9,275 bases of DNA, taken from NCBI RefSeq assembly GCF_000173615.1, contig NZ_ABZS01000053.1, positions 1 through 9,275 of the forward strand, read 5' to 3'. Every line of letters begins with the position of its first letter. Positions within the stretch are counted from its first letter, which is position 1. The notes below the pieces were generated by a model, which had not been told where the DNA came from, did not search any database, and saw only the letters and a program-made list of their open reading frames with translations. Shown here one piece after another: positions 1 to 7,800 of the stretch. The stretch is from Sulfurihydrogenibium yellowstonense SS-5. Its GTDB lineage: Bacteria; Aquificota; Aquificia; Aquificales; Hydrogenothermaceae. The position numbers and the translations under genes are program-made.

Positions 1-334
1 ATTGCTCAAACGATTGAGCTGATTTATAACGAGCTTGACAAAAATCAGAAAGCTATCACAGCAAAAAAAGCTTGAGCTTAAAGATGAGCTTACTAGAGAA
101 CTTGCTACAAAGGCTGATTTAGAATTATTAAAGACAGAATTGGAATCTAAGATAGAAATAAGTCATAAAGAGCTTGAAGCTAAGATAGACAAAGAAGTGT
201 TAAAATTGCAAAATGATATACAGAAGCTTGATAAAAAGTTTACAATTATGTTTATCGTTTTGGCATTCTTAATCGTTTTCATAAACAAAGATGCGGTAGA
301 GTTGATAATTAAGCTTTTACCATTTGCAAAATAA
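1..334 (+). pseudogene. Coiled-coil protein with C-terminal membrane anchor; 5' partial, frameshifted
   Basis: The window opens inside this gene. Frame 1 reads IAQTIELIYNELDKNQKAI and then stops at TGA 73-75, just after seven A at 63-69. The next frame continues as a Lys/Glu-rich heptad-like coiled coil (about nt 65-240) ending in one hydrophobic segment (FTIMFIVLAFLIVFI, about nt 239-283) and stops at TAA 332-334. Dropping one A joins the frames smoothly (…AKKLELKDELTREL). From memory, this resembles short coiled-coil/DUF1640-like proteins common in Aquificota, which start with an AQTIxxIYNELDK segment. A TTG at 35 would open a 99-codon frame, but no Shine-Dalgarno precedes it and it would discard the conserved segment, so I do not believe it. 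The function is unknown; the anchor suggests membrane association. The cause could be a true mutation, a sequencing error or slippage. The stop lies one base from the convergent tadA stop. Confidence 0.62.
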
Positions 335-335
335 T

Positions 336-785
336 CTAATCTCTAAGCTTTTTGAAAAACTCTTTTAAAAGTTTACTACATCTTTCATCCGGAATGTATT
401 CATACTCAACGTTAAATGGAAGTTTTTTATCGTCAAAAACTGTGTATTTACTTAAAACTGCTCCGCCTTTTTCATCCTTTGCACAAAAGACAACTTTTTT
501 AATCCTTGCTTGCATTACTGCACCGGTACACATTAGGCAAGGTTCAAGAGTTGTGTACAATACCGCATCATCTAAACGCCAAGTTTTAAGTTTTTTGCAG
601 GCTTTTTCTATTGCTAAGATTTCTGCATGATACAATGCATTATTTTTTGAAATTCTTTGGTTATGGGCTTTTGAAATTATTTTTCCGTCTTTTACTATGA
701 TAGCACCGACCGGAACTTCGTTTTTCTTTAATGCTTTCTCTGCTTCTTTTACTGCTTGGTCTATAAATTTTTTATGATAGTTCAT
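336..785 (-). CDS. tadA: tRNA-specific adenosine deaminase TadA
   Basis: 149 residues, normal for the family. TadA deaminates adenosine 34 to inosine in the tRNA-Arg(ACG) anticodon, letting one tRNA read several Arg codons; it acts in the cytoplasm as a homodimer. The zinc/proton-shuttle signature is present: H53-A-E55 and P82-C83-L-M-C86, with E55 the proton shuttle and H53, C83 and C86 the zinc ligands. The segment after it (TGAVMQARI, then KYTVFDD and a C-terminal helix ending FFKKL) fits TadA better than cytidine or guanine deaminases. The residues before HAE are NALY rather than the usual DPTA, a variation near the substrate pocket. The ATG at 785 overlaps the end of nnr by 14 bases and has no clear Shine-Dalgarno, so translation is probably coupled to nnr. 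It is the last gene of the elbB-nnr-tadA operon. Confidence 0.93.
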   Translation of the reverse strand: MNYHKKFIDQAVKEAEKALKKNEVPVGAIIVKDGKIISKAHNQRISKNNALYHAEILAIEKACKKLKTWRLDDAVLYTTLEPCLMCTGAVMQARIKKVVFCAKDEKGGAVLSKYTVFDDKKLPFNVEYEYIPDERCSKLLKEFFKKLRD

Positions 786-2346
786 AAATCAAAGATGTTT
801 TTAGATTTGATTTTATCTCTGCTAAATTTTTAAGTGCTTTTGGAATGTAATCTATAATGTCTGTTGCCTTTAGACTTTCTTCTCCAACGTCTTTAACTGC
901 CAAATCTCCTGCATAGCCGTGTAAGTATACAGCAAGTTTTAGAGCATCTTCCGGGCTGAGTCTGTTTATCAATGCTCCAACCATTCCGGCTAAAACATCT
1001 CCGCTGCCGGCTGTTGCCATTCCAGGATTTCCTTTATTACTGTAATAAATCTTACCATCCGGTGTAAAAATAACCATTCTATGGAATTTTAAAACTACAT
1101 AGCTTTTTGTATTAATTGAAAACTCTTTTGCTATTTCTTCATAGTTTTCTGATATTTCTTTAACTGATAATCCTGTTATTCTTGAAAACTCTCCTAAATG
1201 TGGTGTCAGTACAGTAATGTTGTTTCTATATGAAAGCTTTTCTTTAAAATTTTCTATATTAGCAAGGTTATTTATTCCGTCAGCATCAATGATTAAAGGC
1301 TTGTCGATGGTTAAGAGTTTTTCTATAATCTCTTGATTTGTTTTAGATACGCCCATTCCCATTCCAACTACAATCGAAGAAAATTTACCATTCTGGATGA
1401 TTTCTAAAATCTTCTCTGGATTTTCACCAAACATTCCATTTTCAGACCTAACCGGAATACTCATCTCTTCAATGAGATTTATTTCTACTACTTGATTTAT
1501 ACAATCTGGAACTATTGCAGTAGTAAGACCGCTTCCTGATTTTGTAGCCGACCTGCACGCCATTATAACAGCCCCTGATTTTCCAGCGCTACCGCCAACA
1601 ACCAGCACATGACCAAATGTGTATTTATGACCTGTTTTTTCTCTGACCGGCAAAGTAAGATTTTCCGGTGTGACGAGATATCTTTCAGCTTCTGCATATA
1701 CAGGATTTAAGCTAATATCGGCAACGTACACTTTTCCGCAGTACTGCAATGCCGGATATAAGACATGACAGATTTTTGGATAACCAAAGGTTATTGTTAT
1801 ATCTGCTTTTACAACTTCTCCTTCAACGTTGCCAGTATCAGCACTAAGACCCGATGGTATATCAATACTTACAACAGGCTTCTTACTTTGATTTATCAGT
1901 TTTATAACATTTTCTCGAAAAGATTTTACAGGCGGCTTAAAACCCGTTCCAAAAATCCCATCAACGATTAAATCAGTTTGAACAAGATTTTTTTCTAATG
2001 TATCAAGATTTTTGTCTGTAATAAACTGATATGTAAATCCAAAGTTTTTAAAGATTTCAAGATTTTTTAGATTATCAGGAGAAAGCTTGCTTTCATTTTC
2101 TGCCAAAATAAATAAATATACTTCCTTGCCAAGCTTTGCTAAGTACCTTGCTACAACTACCGCATCACCGCCATTATTTCCACTACCTGCCACTACTGTT
2201 ATTTTTTCTGAATTTGGGTAATGCTGTAAAATTATTTGGACGGCAGACCGTCCGGCACTTTCCATAAGCACCAAAGACGGTATGCCGGTTATTTCAATAG
2301 TTCGTTTGTCAGTGTTGGCTATCTCAAAAGATTTTAAGATTTTCAT
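772..2346 (-). CDS. nnr: Bifunctional NAD(P)H-hydrate repair enzyme Nnr (epimerase + ADP-dependent dehydratase)
   Basis: 524 residues, the size of the fused YjeF_N/YjeF_C protein. The N-terminal epimerase domain (about 1-215) interconverts R- and S-NAD(P)HX; it shows LMESAGR (27-33), GNNGGD (56-61), VDGIFGTG (128-135) and DIPSG (162-166). The C-terminal domain (about 225-510), a ribokinase-fold ADP-dependent dehydratase, converts S-NAD(P)HX back to NAD(P)H; it shows GHVLVVGGSAGKSGA (245-259), an IIDADGINNLA strand, TPHLGEF, and GNPGMATAGSGDVLAG (439-454) with the general base D450. Both active sites look intact. The start ATG overlaps the elbB stop as ATGA (2343-2346), and the end overlaps tadA, so this is the middle gene of an operon. 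Hydration of NAD(P)H is favoured by heat, which fits a thermophile. Confidence 0.95.
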   Translation of the reverse strand: MKILKSFEIANTDKRTIEITGIPSLVLMESAGRSAVQIILQHYPNSEKITVVAGSGNNGGDAVVVARYLAKLGKEVYLFILAENESKLSPDNLKNLEIFKNFGFTYQFITDKNLDTLEKNLVQTDLIVDGIFGTGFKPPVKSFRENVIKLINQSKKPVVSIDIPSGLSADTGNVEGEVVKADITITFGYPKICHVLYPALQYCGKVYVADISLNPVYAEAERYLVTPENLTLPVREKTGHKYTFGHVLVVGGSAGKSGAVIMACRSATKSGSGLTTAIVPDCINQVVEINLIEEMSIPVRSENGMFGENPEKILEIIQNGKFSSIVVGMGMGVSKTNQEIIEKLLTIDKPLIIDADGINNLANIENFKEKLSYRNNITVLTPHLGEFSRITGLSVKEISENYEEIAKEFSINTKSYVVLKFHRMVIFTPDGKIYYSNKGNPGMATAGSGDVLAGMVGALINRLSPEDALKLAVYLHGYAGDLAVKDVGEESLKATDIIDYIPKALKNLAEIKSNLKTSLIYELS

Positions 2347-2999
2347 TTTTTAGCAAGTTCAATTACTTTATTGACAAGTTTTTCTATTCCTTCTGCAACG
2401 TCTTTTATTGTCTTTCCAAGCATGTATGCAGGAGTAGTTACGATTTTGTTTTCCTCGTCTACTACCATCTCGTTAACCGGACAAGCCAAATGTCTTGCGC
2501 CCATGTCTTCTATTGCTTTAGCTACATCAATATCTGTTCCGATTGTTACAGTTGGTTTAGCTTCTCTTAATGCTGCTGCTACAATAACAGGAGATATACA
2601 GATAGCACCTATTGGCTTTCCAGCTTTAAACATATCAACAAGAAGCCTTTTAACTTCCGGAATTACATCAGCTTCAGCACCTTTTTCTAAGAAGTTAGAA
2701 AAGTTTTTAGCTACACCATATCCACCGGGCATAATCAAAGCATCAATATCTTCAGCTTTTACGTCATTTATATCTTTTATGTTTCCTCTTGCGATTCTTG
2801 CAGCTTCAACAAGAACGTTTCTCTCTTCATTCATTGGCTCGCCTGTAAGGTGGTTGATTACATCCTTTTGTTTGATATTTGGAGCCATGATTACAGTCTC
2901 TACACCGGCTTTATCAAGAAAATACAATGTTAAAGTTGCCTCATGGATTTCTGCACCGTCAAACACTCCACAACCTGCCAGCAAAATACCAACCTTCAT
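2343..2999 (-). CDS. elbB: ElbB-type DJ-1/PfpI superfamily protein (glyoxalase III-like)
   Basis: 218 residues from the chosen start, matching the length of E. coli ElbB (about 217). ElbB proteins have the class I glutamine-amidotransferase/DJ-1 fold; the E. coli protein is linked to isoprenoid (lycopene) yield and has weak glyoxalase III-like activity on methylglyoxal, but its physiological role is not settled. Visible features: VGILLAGCGVFDGAEIHEA (3-21), the MPGGYGVAKNFSNF loop (90-103), and the nucleophile elbow GAICISP with C134. The frame is open upstream to 3071, but the ATG at 2999 is preceded six bases earlier by GGGAGGT, the protein aligns with the family from there, and the extra 24 residues are unlike the family. 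First gene of the operon with nnr and tadA; its stop is shared with the nnr start (ATGA). Confidence 0.92.
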   Translation of the reverse strand: MKVGILLAGCGVFDGAEIHEATLTLYFLDKAGVETVIMAPNIKQKDVINHLTGEPMNEERNVLVEAARIARGNIKDINDVKAEDIDALIMPGGYGVAKNFSNFLEKGAEADVIPEVKRLLVDMFKAGKPIGAICISPVIVAAALREAKPTVTIGTDIDVAKAIEDMGARHLACPVNEMVVDEENKIVTTPAYMLGKTIKDVAEGIEKLVNKVIELAKK

Positions 3000-3005
3000 A
3001 ATCAA

Positions 3006-3012
3006 ACCTCCC
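3006..3012 (-). promoter_or_regulatory. Shine-Dalgarno of elbB (decides start)
   Basis: On the minus strand GGGAGGT sits six bases before the ATG at 2999-2997. It is a near-perfect complement of the 16S 3' end, and it is the reason to place the elbB start at 2999 rather than at the upstream in-frame ATG at 3071. Confidence 0.85.
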
Positions 3013-3045
3013 AAATTTTTTATAAAAGATTGTTTCTTTAATAAT

Positions 3046-3073
3046 ATTATATACGACGAGCAAAAATTCAATA
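3046..3073 (-). promoter_or_regulatory. Probable promoter of the elbB-nnr-tadA operon
   Basis: Minus strand: a perfect TATAAT (-10) at 3051-3046, with a weak -35 TATTGA at 3073-3068 at 16-base spacing (TTGAAT at 3071-3066 is an alternative, but only 14 bases away). Predicted transcription start is near 3039, giving a 5' UTR of about 40 bases that contains the elbB Shine-Dalgarno. The -10 is strong; the -35 assignment is uncertain. Confidence 0.6.
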
Positions 3074-3087
3074 AAAGTAGAATATTA

Positions 3088-3161
3088 TTTGCACGGCTGC
3101 TAAAGACATCTCAGGTTATTCTTCTTCTAATGCCTATTAATCAACCTTTACCTGTCATCGT
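3088..3161. repeat. Degenerate copy of the palindromic element found at 3216-3389
   Basis: Positions 3114-3160 match 3280-3326 at 36 of 47 positions without gaps by hand count, including a shared TCAACCTTT block and TGTCATC. Upstream, CGGCTGC (near 3095) matches the same heptamer in the other copy. The hairpin-forming part past 3161 is lost or unrecognisable, so this looks like an older, decaying copy. It lies directly upstream of the elbB promoter. Confidence 0.6.
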
Positions 3162-3215
3162 ATAGTAAATATACTAAAAATTTTTTAAACTTTGATAAAA
3201 TAAGTTTTATAATTA

Positions 3216-3389
3216 TGCGTCGGAGCGAGAAATTCAACAAAAACAGGAGATTCTCCGCCGGCTGCAGAATGACAAATAAGGTTGTCCTTTCTCTGATGCT
3301 TATTATTCAACCTTTCTTTGTCATCCTGAGGACGTAAGTCCGAAGGATCTCATTTTTAAATTTTATAAAAATCACTAATTTCTCACGCA
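3216..3389. repeat. Palindromic intergenic repeat (MITE/REP-like element)
   Basis: Nested inverted repeats. The outer ends are TGCGT plus GAGAAATT (3216-3220, 3227-3234) against AATTTCTCACGCA (3377-3389). The inner arms are 3247-3284 and 3308-3351: read inward from both sides each gives CAACCTT, then TTTGTCAT, then CTG, and ends in ATCTC. Within the right arm lies a compact hairpin at 3323-3348: outer stem ATCCT/AGGAT, a tandem GA opposite GA, inner stem GGAC/GTCC, and loop GTAA. There is no coding potential. The motif type (TTTGTCAT…CTGAGG…GGATCTC) resembles dispersed intergenic repeats seen in many bacteria, which points to a non-autonomous mobile element or REP. The exact boundaries are inferred. 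Confidence 0.65.
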
Positions 3390-3418
3390 AGGTATTTTAA
3401 AGCAAGATCTCACTATTA

Positions 3419-3447
3419 TTTATACATCTTCTTAATTCTGATAAAAT
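3419..3447 (+). promoter_or_regulatory. Probable promoter of the dapF-thpR-smc operon
   Basis: TTTATA (3419-3424) and TAAAAT (3442-3447) with 17-base spacing; the -10 is preceded by TG in TGATAAAAT, an extended -10 form. The start site would be near 3454, about 25 bases before the TTG start of dapF. A similar TTGATAAAAT occurs at 3192-3201, upstream of the palindromic repeat, and may be a second, more distant promoter. Confidence 0.5.
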
Positions 3448-3468
3448 TATTTACCAAAAACATAAAGC

Positions 3469-3472
3469 GGAG
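3469..3472 (+). promoter_or_regulatory. Shine-Dalgarno of dapF (supports a TTG start)
   Basis: GGAG ends seven bases before the TTG at 3480. No ATG or GTG in this frame lies at a suitable distance before the conserved HGLGND motif, so TTG is taken as the start codon. Confidence 0.7.
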
Positions 3473-3479
3473 ATAAGCA

Positions 3480-4340
3480 TTGGAGAAAAATAACTTTTTT
3501 GTCAAATCACATGGGCTTGGTAATGATTACATCGTCTTAGACTCAGATAAAATAGATTTTGAGCTAACACAAGATTTGATAAAAAAAATCTGCGATGTTC
3601 ATTACGGGATAGGAAGCGATGGAATTTTAGTTAAATACAATTCAGATGTAGCAGATTTTAAGCTAAGGATTTTCAATCCGGATGGTAGCGAAGCAGAGAA
3701 AAGCGGAAACGGACTTAGAATTTTTTGTAAATTTCTTTATGATTATGGCTATATAGACAAAGAAGAGTTTACAGTTGAAACAAAAGGTGGTATTGTAAAA
3801 GCGAAAATAGAAGAAAAAAATAGATTTGGCAAGGCAAAAATCATAACCGTTGATATGGGAAAGGCTATTTTTAACGCAAAACAAATCCCGGTCAATACAG
3901 ACAAAGAAGAGTTTATGTCAGAAAAAATCACGGTTGGAGATAAAGAGTTTGAAGTCAGCTGTGTATCTGTTGGAAATCCTCACTGTGTAATCATAAAAGA
4001 AAATCTTGATGAAGAAGAGATTAAAAAGTATGGACCAATGATAGAAAATCATCCACTTTTTCCAAACAGGATAAACGTCCAGTTTGTTAAGCCAATTAGC
4101 AGAAATGAAGCACAGATTTTAATATGGGAAAGGGGGGCAGGATTTACTTATGCCTCAGGAAGTTCTTCGTGCGGGGTTGCATCTGTACTTGTTAAAAAAG
4201 GTCTTACAGATAGAGAAATTAAGATTAAAATGATTGGCGGCGAGCTTAAAATTAGCATAGATGAAGATTGGAATATTAAAATGACCGGAGAAGTTCAAGA
4301 AATTTGCAGTGGCTACATCAGTAGAGAGCTTTTAGAATGA
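3480..4340 (+). CDS. dapF: Diaminopimelate epimerase family protein with Ser in place of both catalytic Cys
   Basis: 286 residues, normal for the DapF fold (two mirror-like halves). DapF converts LL- to meso-diaminopimelate for lysine and peptidoglycan. Family motifs: HGLGNDYIVLD (11-21), GIGSDG (43-48), FNPDGSEAE (65-73), GNPHC (165-169), and WERGAG (216-221). However, the two acid/base cysteines are absent: the usual CGNG is SGNG with S75 (codon 3702-3704), and the usual ACGTG is ASGSS with S226 (codon 4155-4157). C231 lies five residues on but not at the catalytic position. Everything else looks conserved and the frame is intact, so it is not a decaying gene. It may belong to a DapF-like paralogue group with another substrate or chemistry; DapF itself remains the default name. 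The TTG start follows a GGAG Shine-Dalgarno. First gene of an operon; its stop overlaps thpR (ATGA, 4337-4340). Confidence 0.8.
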   Translation: MEKNNFFVKSHGLGNDYIVLDSDKIDFELTQDLIKKICDVHYGIGSDGILVKYNSDVADFKLRIFNPDGSEAEKSGNGLRIFCKFLYDYGYIDKEEFTVETKGGIVKAKIEEKNRFGKAKIITVDMGKAIFNAKQIPVNTDKEEFMSEKITVGDKEFEVSCVSVGNPHCVIIKENLDEEEIKKYGPMIENHPLFPNRINVQFVKPISRNEAQILIWERGAGFTYASGSSSCGVASVLVKKGLTDREIKIKMIGGELKISIDEDWNIKMTGEVQEICSGYISRELLE

Positions 4341-4873
4341 AAAGAATTTTTATAGGCAGTTTTATTGATAGCAAAGGATTAAAAAAGCATTATACAGAGA
4401 TTAAAAAAGATTTTTCCGGTGTTTTGACAGGTAGTTGGGTTAAACCTGAAAACTTTCACATAACTTATAAATTCTTAGGAAATGTGGAAGACGATAAGAT
4501 AGAGGATATAAAAAATAATTTGTCTGAATGTATCAATAAAGAGATAGAAACGCAGATAGTCGTTAAAGGACTTGGAGTTTTTCCAAATTTAGAACAGCCA
4601 AAGGTTTTATACTTTAAGGTAGAAGAAAACCCAGTCCTTACAGAGATAAATAAGTATGTAGAAAATCAGATGGCAAATCTTGGATTTAAAAGAGAGATTA
4701 AAAGATTCCTGCCTCACATTACGATTGTAAGAATTAAAGAAGTAAAGCAACAATCATTTTTAGAAAAAATAAAAAAGTATGAAGACAAAGTCTTTTTTAA
4801 ACAAAAAATAATAACAGTTGATATAATTGAAAGTACGCTAAATCCAAAAGGTGCAGTTTACAAAAAGGTATGA
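4337..4873 (+). CDS. thpR: RNA 2',3'-cyclic phosphodiesterase ThpR (2'-5' RNA ligase family)
   Basis: 178 residues, typical of the bacterial/archaeal LigT/ThpR branch of the 2H phosphoesterase superfamily. The two HxTx motifs that define it are both present: H41-I-T43 in NFHITYKFLGN and H127-I-T129 in LPHITIVRIK. The family hydrolyses RNA 2',3'-cyclic phosphates to 2'-phosphomonoesters and can reversibly join 2'-5' linked tRNA halves in vitro; its cellular substrate is not firmly known. The ATG overlaps the dapF stop by 4 bases and its own stop overlaps the smc start by 4 bases (4870-4873), so it is translationally coupled on both sides. Its link to smc is probably only co-transcription. Confidence 0.92.
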   Translation: MKRIFIGSFIDSKGLKKHYTEIKKDFSGVLTGSWVKPENFHITYKFLGNVEDDKIEDIKNNLSECINKEIETQIVVKGLGVFPNLEQPKVLYFKVEENPVLTEINKYVENQMANLGFKREIKRFLPHITIVRIKEVKQQSFLEKIKKYEDKVFFKQKIITVDIIESTLNPKGAVYKKV

Positions 4874-7800
4874 AAACTTATATAGATAGAATCAACGTTT
4901 ATGGCTTTAAATCTTACGGAGATAGACATTTAACCATTCCACTTGGTCCGGGATTTACTGCGATAGTAGGTCCAAATGGAGCGGGAAAAAGCAACATAGG
5001 TGATAGTATAGTTTTTTGTCTTGGTATTGCGTCAGCCAGGGCAATGAGAGCTTTAAAGCTTACAGATTTAATATTTTCTTCAAAAGATAAATCAGCACCT
5101 TATGCAGAAGTTGAGATAGTTTTTAAAAATCTTGGAGCATTTCCTATAAACTCAGAAGAAGTAAGAATATCAAGAAAAGTAGAGCTTAGCGGAAAATCTA
5201 CATATAAAATAAATGGAAAAACAGTAAAACAACAGGAAGTAGAAGACTTATTAACTCAGGCAGGAATACCCATCCAAGGCTACAACATTGTCACGCAAGG
5301 AGATATTTATAAATTTGTAAACATGACTCCCGGAGAGAGAAGAGAGCTTCTAAGCGAGATAGCAGGAATAACCATCTATGAAGAGAAAAAGCAAAAAGCA
5401 TTGGCAGACTTAAAAGAAGCGCAAGAGAAGGTAGACAATGTAAAGGCAGTTTTAAAAGAGATAGAGCATACACTAAAAAAATTACAGCAAGAAAAAGAAA
5501 ACGCAATTTTAGCAATAAACATAGAAAGTCAGATAAAAGAGCTTGAAAATAGACTTCTTGGAGCAAAACTTTATCATCTACTCAGTCAAAAACAACAAGC
5601 CTTAGAGCATCTTCAAGACATAGAAAAAGACCTGCAACAATTTTATAAATCAAAAGAAGAAAACATAGAAAAACAAAAACAAATATTAAATCAAATCAGA
5701 GATTTAGAAAATAAATTAAATGAAATTCAAAACTCATTTTTACCCATAAAAGAGCAGGAAGGTTCTATCACTGCAAGCATCAGAAGTTTAAACGAGAAAA
5801 AAGATGCCCTTGAAAAAGATACACAAAGCATAGACTCTAAAATCAAACAGCTAATACAAGAAAAAGAACTGATAGTAAAAGATATACTGAAGCTTGAAGA
5901 AGAGATAAAAACAGTTGAAAAACAGCTACCGGATATAGAAAAAGAGCTTTTAGAAGCAGAAAAAGAACTTGAAGAAAAAAATAAAAAGCTAAAAGAGTAT
6001 GAAATATTTGACTCTTCCGTTAAAAATGACTTGGGAGAGATAGAAAGACAAGAAAAAGAGCTGCTTGACAAAATTAAAGAGTTAGAAAAGCAAAAAGTAG
6101 AATATCAGCTAAAATACACAATCACAGTAGAAAAATCAGAAAACTACAAAAAAGAGATTGAAAACCTAAAACAAGAGATTGAAAACATAGAAAAAACCAT
6201 AGAAAATATAAAATCAAACACAAAAGACAGCCAAAAAGAAGTTTTAAACATCACAAGTGAAATAAACAGATTAAAAGTCAGAAAAGATGTTTTAGAGAAA
6301 AGATTAAAAGAAAACAGAGAAAAGCTTGAAAAAAACTTCCAAGAGCTTGCAAAAGTCCTTGCACAGCTAAGCAATATTAGAGAAGATAAAACATCTCTAC
6401 TTTTTAAAAACATAGAAGGTGTTTATGGAGCTGTTTCAGAAATCATTTCAATAAAAGACCCAAAAGTCCAAACAGCCATTGAAGTAGCAGGTGGCGGAAG
6501 GCTTAAAAACGTTGTAGTTGAAAATGAAGATGTAGCAAAAAAATGTTTAGATATTCTAAAGCAAGAAAAAGCAGGGAGAGTTACATTTATTCCTTTAAAC
6601 AAAATAAAAGTTCAAGACAATCCAAAATTACCTTTGGCAAAAGGCGTTTTAGGTTATGCGATAGATTTTGTAAATTATGATAAAAAAGTTGAAAAAGCCA
6701 TAAAGTATGTATTTCAAGATACTATTATCATAGATACATTTGACACGGCTAAGGTTCTTGGAATTGGAAATTATAGAATGGTTACACTTGACGGCGAAGT
6801 CTTTGAAAAATCAGGAACAATAACAGGTGGCTCAGAAAAGCAAAGCATCACAATCGGAAGGTCATTTTTAGAAGAAGAGAGGAAAAAACTTGAAGAGATA
6901 GACCAAAAATTAAAAGAAGAAGAAAGAGCAATAGAAAATGAACTCAAGCTTATAAATCAAAAAATAGCAGAGAATGAAAAAAATCTTGTAAAACTACAAA
7001 CAGAATCTCAAAGTGTAAACTCAAGAATACAAGAATTAGAAAGGGAGCTGACAAACAAAAATTTAAGAATTGGACATATAGAAAATGAGATTTTCAATCT
7101 AAAAAAACAAAGCTTAGAACTTGAAAGCAAGATTGAAGAGATAAACAAAAACATACAAAGCTTAAACCTTATGCTTTCTCAAGTAAAAGATAAAAAAGAA
7201 AAAATGCTAAGCCGTATGGAAAGCATGGGATTAAACAAACTAAGAAAAGAATGGGAAGAAACAACTCAAAAAGTTTACTCACTAAGAGACAAAAAGAAAG
7301 AGCTTGAGAACCAGATAGAAAAATTAAAATCCAAAGTAGAAAGCCATAGAATAAGAGTGTTCCAGATAGAAAGCGAAAAATCTGCTTTAGAAAAAGAGCT
7401 TTACAACAAAAAATCAGATATAGAAAATACAAAATTAGAGTTAGATAGCCTTACAAAACAGTTATCAGAGCTTTGGAAAGGCTTAAAAGGACAGGAAGAA
7501 GAAAGAGAAAGGCTGATAAATACTATATCTAATTTAAAAGACCAGCTTAAAAACCTAAGATACGAAGAAGATAACATAAACAGACAGACAACTTTACTTT
7601 TACAAGACAAAGCAAAAGCAGAGCAAAAAATAGCAGATTTAGAAGAAGAGATAATCCTTCTTAAAGAAGAATACAGCGGCGAGCCAATAGAAGAAGATGT
7701 TAAAGAGATTGAGAAAAAATTAAAAGAGCTTCAAGAAAGAAGAAAAAATCTTGGATTTGTAAATGAAAAAGCTATTGAGGATTATGAGGAAGAAGAAAAA

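Noticed and set aside
300..370. Bidirectional terminator between the convergent coiled-coil gene and tadA
   Set aside because: The stop codons are one base apart and I see no convincing G-C-rich stem followed by a T run on either strand.
352..630. A 92-codon frame on the + strand opposite tadA
   Set aside because: It mirrors the TadA coding sequence; the protein is not family-like and no ribosome site is visible.
3000..3071. N-terminal extension of elbB by 24 codons
   Set aside because: The strong Shine-Dalgarno sits before the ATG at 2999, the promoter -10 lies inside the extension, and ElbB family proteins begin at MKVGILLAGCG-like sequence.
2371..3165. A 264-codon open frame on the + strand opposite elbB
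   Set aside because: It lies antisense to the well-conserved elbB, has no recognisable domain and no good start signal. It is open only because of the codon use of elbB.
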